This document shows positions 34,236 through 37,828 of a DNA stretch of 37,828 nt, in pieces. The position numbers and the translations under genes were made by a program. This DNA comes from Rhodocyclaceae bacterium (GTDB lineage Bacteria; Pseudomonadota; Gammaproteobacteria; Burkholderiales; Rhodocyclaceae): NCBI GenBank assembly GCA_011391215.1, contig JAABQX010000015.1, forward strand, positions 1-37,828, given 5' to 3'. Numbering within the stretch: position 1 is the stretch's first letter; each line of letters begins with the position of its first letter. The notes below the pieces were generated by a model. It saw nothing but the letters and a program-made list of their open reading frames with translations. It was not told the origin of the DNA and did not search any database.

Positions 34236-34952
34236 ATGAAAAGAAAGACCGTTTGTACCGATCCAGGCTGGTCCCGGCGCGCCGATTGCGTGCATTGTGC
34301 GATCCGCAGCTGTGTATTGTTTGCCGACCTGCCGCCCGATGATCTCGATAATGTCCTGAGCGTGATCGAAGATCAGACCTACCCGCCCAATAGCGTGATC
34401 TATCGCGAGGGCGAGAAGGGACATGCCCTATTCACCATCCGCCACGGCATGGTCAAACTGGTTCGTGATCTTTCTGACGGCAAACAGCGGATCGTGCGCC
34501 TGCTGAAACTTGCGGATGTCGCGGGACTCGAGGTCGTCATCGGCTCAAATTACAAGCATACGGCCATTGCCGTCGATGAAGTCGAGATCTGTCGTATCCC
34601 GCTGCCGGTCATCGAACGGCTCGTTCCGAAACATCCGGAATTGTCGCGGGAACTGATGGCTCGCTGGCAACGCAACGTGGACGATGCCGATCGTGCGCTT
34701 GTCGATTTTTCAACCGGCACGGCGGAAGAGCGCGTCGCACGCTTGCTGCTCTATCTTTCGACAGCGGACAACATCTGCATTTGCTCGAGTCTGGGGCGTC
34801 AGGACATGGGAGCGGTGCTCGGCATCTCAACTGAAACGGCAAGCCGGGTGATGGCGGAATTCAAGCGGCGCGGCGCTGTGCGGGAAGTAGCGTCCGAGAG
34901 GTGTTGCCACTTCAATCTCGAACTGCTGGGTCGGATTGCCAATCCAGATTAG
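34236..34952 (+). CDS. FNR-type (Crp/Fnr) regulator with four candidate Fe-S cysteines
   Basis: A 238-aa transcription factor. The N-terminus carries Cys7, Cys18, Cys21 and Cys26 (CVHCAIRSC), and Cys119 lies in EICRIP at the position of FNR Cys122. This pattern fits an oxygen-sensing [4Fe-4S] cluster, with C-x4-C instead of C-x5-C. The cyclic-nucleotide-like beta roll follows (NSVIYREGEKGHALFTIRHGMVKL), a dimerisation helix, and a winged helix whose recognition helix ISTETASRVMAEF has the E-x2-SR pattern that reads TTGA half-sites. It lies 16 bases after the HD-GYP gene and just before an FNR-like dyad. Confidence 0.92.
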   Translation: MKRKTVCTDPGWSRRADCVHCAIRSCVLFADLPPDDLDNVLSVIEDQTYPPNSVIYREGEKGHALFTIRHGMVKLVRDLSDGKQRIVRLLKLADVAGLEVVIGSNYKHTAIAVDEVEICRIPLPVIERLVPKHPELSRELMARWQRNVDDADRALVDFSTGTAEERVARLLLYLSTADNICICSSLGRQDMGAVLGISTETASRVMAEFKRRGAVREVASERCCHFNLELLGRIANPD

Positions 34953-35031
34953 CGGATGCCCCGCAATCAGCGGCAGCGATACCTGACGAGATTGTCAGAA
35001 GGCAGGCCACACAGAAATATATGAGTTGCCA

Positions 35032-35045
35032 TTGACGATGGTCAA
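35032..35045 (+). promoter_or_regulatory. FNR/DNR-like dyad upstream of the DUF2202 gene
   Basis: TTGAC-GATG-GTCAA: full symmetry with the spacing of FNR/DNR sites. It lies 80 bp past the FNR-type gene and about 150 bp before the DUF2202 start. Confidence 0.55.
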
Positions 35046-35048
35046 TGC

Positions 35049-35071
35049 AATATTAGATTTTTCTAATTAGG
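35049..35071. promoter_or_regulatory. AT-rich dyad, second copy
   Basis: AATATTAGATTTTTCTAATTA region: ATTAGA (35052-35057), four T, TCTAAT (35062-35067). Fifteen of the sixteen core bases match the palindrome at 25413-25436. It is directly adjacent to the FNR-like dyad. Confidence 0.5.
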
Positions 35072-35193
35072 ATGTGGTGGTTTGTTTGCCGGAATGGTCA
35101 TCAGGAAATGGTCGTTTCTTCTCTGTAGCGGCCGTCGCATGATCCATTTCCTTGAGATGAATGGTGAGGTTACGCCACGTGAAAGGAGAAATG

Positions 35194-35847
35194 ATGCAAC
35201 GGAAACAATTTTTGCGGTACATGGGTGCTGCACTGGGCGGGGCGGTCATCGCCCCACTGCTGAACGGATGCGTCAGCGAAGAGGCTCCCAGCGACACCGC
35301 AACGCCGCCCACGACACCTACGACCTCCACCTTGTCAGCCGAGGAAATCGCGGGCTTGAAGTTCATGCGCGAAGAAGAAAAGCTGGCCCACGATGTCTAT
35401 ATCGCTCTGTATGGCCTGTGGGGCAAAAAAACCTTCTACAACATATCCCTCAGCGAGACCAAACACACCGAGGCCATCCTTGCACTGCTCGTCAAGTATG
35501 GCATTCCTGACCCGGCGGCAGGCAAGCCAGCGGGCGTGTTCGAGGATCCCGCTCTCCAGGCGCTGTATGACACCCTGATGGCCATGGGCAGTGTCAGCGA
35601 GATCGAGGCGCTGAAGGTCGGTGCGCTGATCGAGGAAACCGACATCCGCGATATCCACGCAAAGGAAGCCGTCACCGACGAGCCTGACATCTTGACGGTG
35701 TACGCCAACTTGTTATGCGGTTCCCAGAATCACCTGCGGGCCTACAACAGCGCGTTGTTGCAGAAAGGCGTGATTTACGTGCCCCAGGTAATCACGCAAA
35801 TTGAATGGGATGCCATCGTCAATTCAGCAGACTGTGTCGAGCCCTGA
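35194..35847 (+). CDS. DUF2202 ferritin-like lipoprotein
   Basis: A 217-aa protein. Of two adjacent ATGs (35191, 35194), the second is preferred because the GGAG is five bases upstream of it. Signal MQRKQFLRYMGAALGGAVIAP ends at lipobox LLNGC (Cys26), followed by a Thr/Pro linker (TPPTTPTTST) and a DUF2202 domain: FMREEEKLAHDVYIALY, SETKHTEAILALL, EIEALKVGALIEETDIRDI, and SQNHLRAYNSALL. Glu and His residues at ferritin-like positions (EExxxxH, ExxH) suggest a di-metal four-helix bundle anchored in the envelope. The function is unknown. Possible control by the FNR-type protein through the upstream dyad. Confidence 0.88.
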   Translation: MQRKQFLRYMGAALGGAVIAPLLNGCVSEEAPSDTATPPTTPTTSTLSAEEIAGLKFMREEEKLAHDVYIALYGLWGKKTFYNISLSETKHTEAILALLVKYGIPDPAAGKPAGVFEDPALQALYDTLMAMGSVSEIEALKVGALIEETDIRDIHAKEAVTDEPDILTVYANLLCGSQNHLRAYNSALLQKGVIYVPQVITQIEWDAIVNSADCVEP

Positions 35848-35854
35848 TCCTGCC

Positions 35855-35880
35855 GGCCGCCCTGATTTCTCAAGGCGGCC
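35855..35880. terminator. Hairpin between convergent genes
   Basis: GGCCGCC (35855-35861) and GGCGGCC (35874-35880) with a 12-base loop lie between the DUF2202 stop and the convergent cytochrome stop. There is no strong U-tract on either side. Confidence 0.5.
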
Positions 35881-35901
35881 TGTTACGGTCAATGGCCTCG
35901 T

Positions 35902-36729
35902 TTATTGCTTGACGGCGCTCACGTCGCCCGCGATGCCGATACCCAGCCTGTGCTCCAACGAGACATGATGGAAACGCCCCCCCGAGTGGTCGGCATGAAT
36001 GCTGATGCCGATCGGTGTTGACTTGCCCGGCACCATCTCGACGCCGCCAGCCAGTTTGCGCGTAAAGGTCACCGTGTAGGTATCGCCGGCCTTGCTGGCT
36101 TCCGCCGTCACGCCGGACTTTCCATCATCCATCGAGGTTTTATCGGCCACTATGCCGCCGGCAGCCTTGCCGCCCTCACCGCTGCGCCACTGCATCAGGT
36201 CGAAGGCGCCCTGCGACACCGACATGTTCATGGTCTGTGCGTCCAGGTGGCATCCCGCCCAACAACCGAAAAGCTTGCCCTTCTCTACCTTCTCGTTGGC
36301 AAACATCACGGTCGCCTTGACATCGTTGACCTTGTCCGCCTTGTGGAAGCTGCCGACCGGCGGCTTGAAGGTCAGGCGCATGTAGAGGTTGCTCTCATCA
36401 AAGGCCGCCTGCACCGCGACCTGGAATGACATCACTGCGGGGGCGCCCAGCGGCTCCAGGCCATCCTTGCTGGCCAGGCGCTGGAGGTTGAGGTTCAGCT
36501 TGCCCTCCTCGATATGGCAATTGGTACAGGTCATATTTTTCTTCAGGCCTTTGACGCCACCATGCTTGCCGCCCTTGTCGGTCAACCATTCGAACGGCGT
36601 GGCCCCGGGGTGAAAGAGAAAAATATCGGTTTTCGGCACATTGCTCCAGTCCGGTGCAGCAATTGCAGCGGGGCTGAACGGAGCCATGCAGGCGGCTGCC
36701 ACCAGCCATGCGTTGAGTCGCTTGTTCAT
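35902..36729 (-). CDS. Periplasmic cytochrome, ethylbenzene-dehydrogenase-gamma-like haem domain
   Basis: A 275-aa exported protein from the ATG at 36729, where GGAGAG lies five bases upstream; an ATG at 36753 is less well placed. A signal peptide (residues 1-25) is followed by CTNCH at 68-72 and C156-WAG-C160-H161, a CXXXCH motif. The beta-rich part (NLYMRLTFKPPVGSFHK, VMFANEKVEKG, GDTYTVTFTRKLAGG, ISIHADHSGGRFHHVSLEHRLGI) resembles the haem-binding domain of the type II DMSO-reductase-family gamma subunits and related c-type cytochromes. It probably carries electrons in the periplasm. It is 16 bases downstream of mrtJ. Confidence 0.8.
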   Translation of the reverse strand: MNKRLNAWLVAAACMAPFSPAAIAAPDWSNVPKTDIFLFHPGATPFEWLTDKGGKHGGVKGLKKNMTCTNCHIEEGKLNLNLQRLASKDGLEPLGAPAVMSFQVAVQAAFDESNLYMRLTFKPPVGSFHKADKVNDVKATVMFANEKVEKGKLFGCWAGCHLDAQTMNMSVSQGAFDLMQWRSGEGGKAAGGIVADKTSMDDGKSGVTAEASKAGDTYTVTFTRKLAGGVEMVPGKSTPIGISIHADHSGGRFHHVSLEHRLGIGIAGDVSAVKQ

Positions 36730-36745
36730 CGATCTCTCCAATTTA

Positions 36746-37264
36746 TTATTCACAGTTTAGACAGAAAAAACCCTTCAACAGCGGGAGCAGGAAATAACCC
36801 GCATTGTAAAAAATATGCAAGGCAATTGCCGGATACACACTTTCATGGCGATCACGGAAATAGCCGAATAGCAGCGACGGCAACAGCACGCCGGCAGCCC
36901 ACAGCGGCGGATGGCTGGCGAAATGCAGCGCGGTAAACAGCGTCGACGTCGCCAGGTTTGCCCAAGTCAAGCCGGCGCAGCGGCGCTTGCCCCAGGCCCG
37001 GGTCAGCAGCTTGCCCTGCACCAGGCCGCGAAACAGCAATTCCTCCAGCAGCGGTTGCAGCAACACCAGCAAGGCCAGCCCCGCCCAGCCATGCACAGCC
37101 GCCGCTTCAGCCGGCCTTGCCAACCCCAGCCAGAACAGCACGCCGGCCAGCAGCGCCAGTGCGAAATGCCAATCGCCGAGCCAATTCCCTCCATGGCGCA
37201 GGGCGAGATCGCTCCGCCAACCCCAAGGCAGGGAGGCACGCGCGACTTGATGGTTCAACGGCAT
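36746..37264 (-). CDS. mrtJ: CPBP-family glutamic intramembrane protease, probable MrtJ (JDVT-CTERM system)
   Basis: A 172-aa membrane protease of the Rce1/CPBP group. The three active-site motifs are complete: EELLFRG (E74, E75, R79), FTALH (F110, H114) and HIFYN (H150, N154), spread over about four membrane segments. The adjacent upstream gene ends in a Gly-Gly-Cys/FDPTLP/RR sorting tail; paired CPBP proteases of the JDVT-CTERM system are known to process such tails, which is why I assign MrtJ. The first residues (MPLNHQVARASLPWGWRS) lack a membrane helix. A hydrophobic VASAYFFGNPDA precedes the ATG in frame but has no start codon. Confidence 0.8.
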   Translation of the reverse strand: MPLNHQVARASLPWGWRSDLALRHGGNWLGDWHFALALLAGVLFWLGLARPAEAAAVHGWAGLALLVLLQPLLEELLFRGLVQGKLLTRAWGKRRCAGLTWANLATSTLFTALHFASHPPLWAAGVLLPSLLFGYFRDRHESVYPAIALHIFYNAGYFLLPLLKGFFCLNCE

Positions 37265-37382
37265 GGCATCCGGATTCCCGAAAAAATACGCCGACGCAAC
37301 CCGCTATGGAGCTTGCGCCGGCGTGAGCGGCTTCACGCTGACCACCTTTACCCCGCACGGCGGGACTCAGGCGGTCAGGAGA

Positions 37383-37828
37383 TTACTTCACGGCCTTGAA
37401 ACGCCGCCAGCCGAAGAAGCTCAAACCGGCGAAGAGCATGGCCGGCAGGGTCGGGTCAAAGCGACCGTCACTGCCAATGGCGCAACCTCCACCACCGCCA
37501 CCACCACTGCTGACGACAGGCGGCGGCGTGACCGGCGTGGTCGGCGTGGTGGGCAACGCCGGCGGCGGAGTAGTCACGTAGGCCGGTGGTGTCTGGTCGG
37601 CGGCGACGATCGGAATGACGCGGACGGTAAACTTTCCGCCCGGGATTACATCACCGACTTTTATGATGAAATTCAGACCGAGGTTCAGAGTATCTTCGAC
37701 GATATCGACTGCGTACAGCGGGTTGGTTCCCCATGAAACGAGTTCTGCCTCGGTCGCCGGTGCGAAGCCGGATGCGTAATTCTTCACCCAGGTCGAGCCG
37801 TTCCACCAGGCGACCAGATCGGCGTCAG
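37383..37828 (-). CDS. JDVT-CTERM surface protein, 5' end beyond the window
   Basis: The frame is open to the window edge, and residues before the nominal GTG (DADLVAWWNGSTW) are protein-like, so the gene is truncated by the window. A beta-rich domain (NPLYAVDIVEDTLNLGLNFIIKVGDVIPGGKFTVRVIPI) precedes a Pro/Thr linker (TPPPALPTTPTTPVTPPP) and a poly-Gly run ending in Cys. The tail CAIGSDGRFDPTLPAMLFAGLSFFGWRRFK has the Cys, DP-x-LP, hydrophobic helix and terminal RR of a JDVT-CTERM sorting signal. It is probably cleaved and lipid- or surface-anchored by the adjacent protease. Confidence 0.75.
   Translation of the reverse strand, partial: DADLVAWWNGSTWVKNYASGFAPATEAELVSWGTNPLYAVDIVEDTLNLGLNFIIKVGDVIPGGKFTVRVIPIVAADQTPPAYVTTPPPALPTTPTTPVTPPPVVSSGGGGGGGCAIGSDGRFDPTLPAMLFAGLSFFGWRRFKAVK

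Overview
The window looks like a chromosomal segment of a betaproteobacterium, probably Rhodocyclales or a nearby Nitrosomonadales lineage. I infer this from the protein flavour (HemA, UbiA/UbiD, GroESL with a CIRCE element, a VC_2705-type symporter with its DUF4212 subunit, a JDVT-CTERM protease/substrate pair) and from GC-rich housekeeping DNA with AT-richer accessory stretches. I had no database access, so the genus is not assigned.

Layout. 0-1.3 kb: hemA. 1.4-4.7 kb: small accessory genes (HicA-like protein, DUF3365 haem protein, lipoprotein, DUF1330, YjdM/PhnA zinc ribbon, a small CxxC protein and a winged-helix protein). 4.8-14.1 kb: a low-density accessory region bounded by a displaced copy of the 3' part of tRNA-Phe (4786-4833) and the intact tRNA-Phe (14107-14182). 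Both are on the minus strand, in the geometry left by an island that integrated into the tRNA 3' end. It carries a 46-aa membrane peptide, a secreted protein, a c-type cytochrome behind an FNR-like box, a DUF302 protein, a Tat-type amidohydrolase, an MliC-like lipoprotein, an SMP-30/NHL-type lipoprotein, two copies of a 60-aa membrane protein inside a 292-bp direct repeat, another lipoprotein and a stand-alone CZB zinc-binding protein. Paired 7-mers (ACCGAAC/GCCGAAC) lie between several of these genes and one set folds like an integron attC site. No integrase is seen there.

14.1-29.4 kb is core-like: tRNA-Phe and initiator tRNA behind a good promoter; a TPR protein; response regulator, TctE-like kinase, DUF4212 and a large Na+/solute symporter, all on the minus strand; groES-groEL; a hypothetical protein, dacB (PBP4) and a small membrane protein; DUF924; ubiA-ubiD. 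A 24-bp repeat occurs five times here, once inside dacB where it is part of an apparent in-frame insertion.

29.45-37.8 kb: immediately next to ubiA is the N-terminal stub of a shufflon-type tyrosine integrase. A tightly packed sensory operon follows: extracellular-sensor/PAS histidine kinase, Rcp1-like receiver, REC-PAS-GAF-HD-GYP c-di-GMP phosphodiesterase, and an FNR-type regulator with four candidate iron-sulfur cysteines. Next come an FNR-like half-site dyad and a DUF2202 ferritin-like lipoprotein. The right end, on the minus strand, holds a 5'-truncated JDVT-CTERM surface protein, its presumed glutamic intramembrane protease MrtJ, and a dihaem-type cytochrome with CXXCH and CXXXCH motifs.

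The most interesting items are the tRNA-bounded island with attC-like repeats, the in-gene dispersed repeat, the JDVT-CTERM pair, and the integrase-flanked redox/c-di-GMP sensory cluster.
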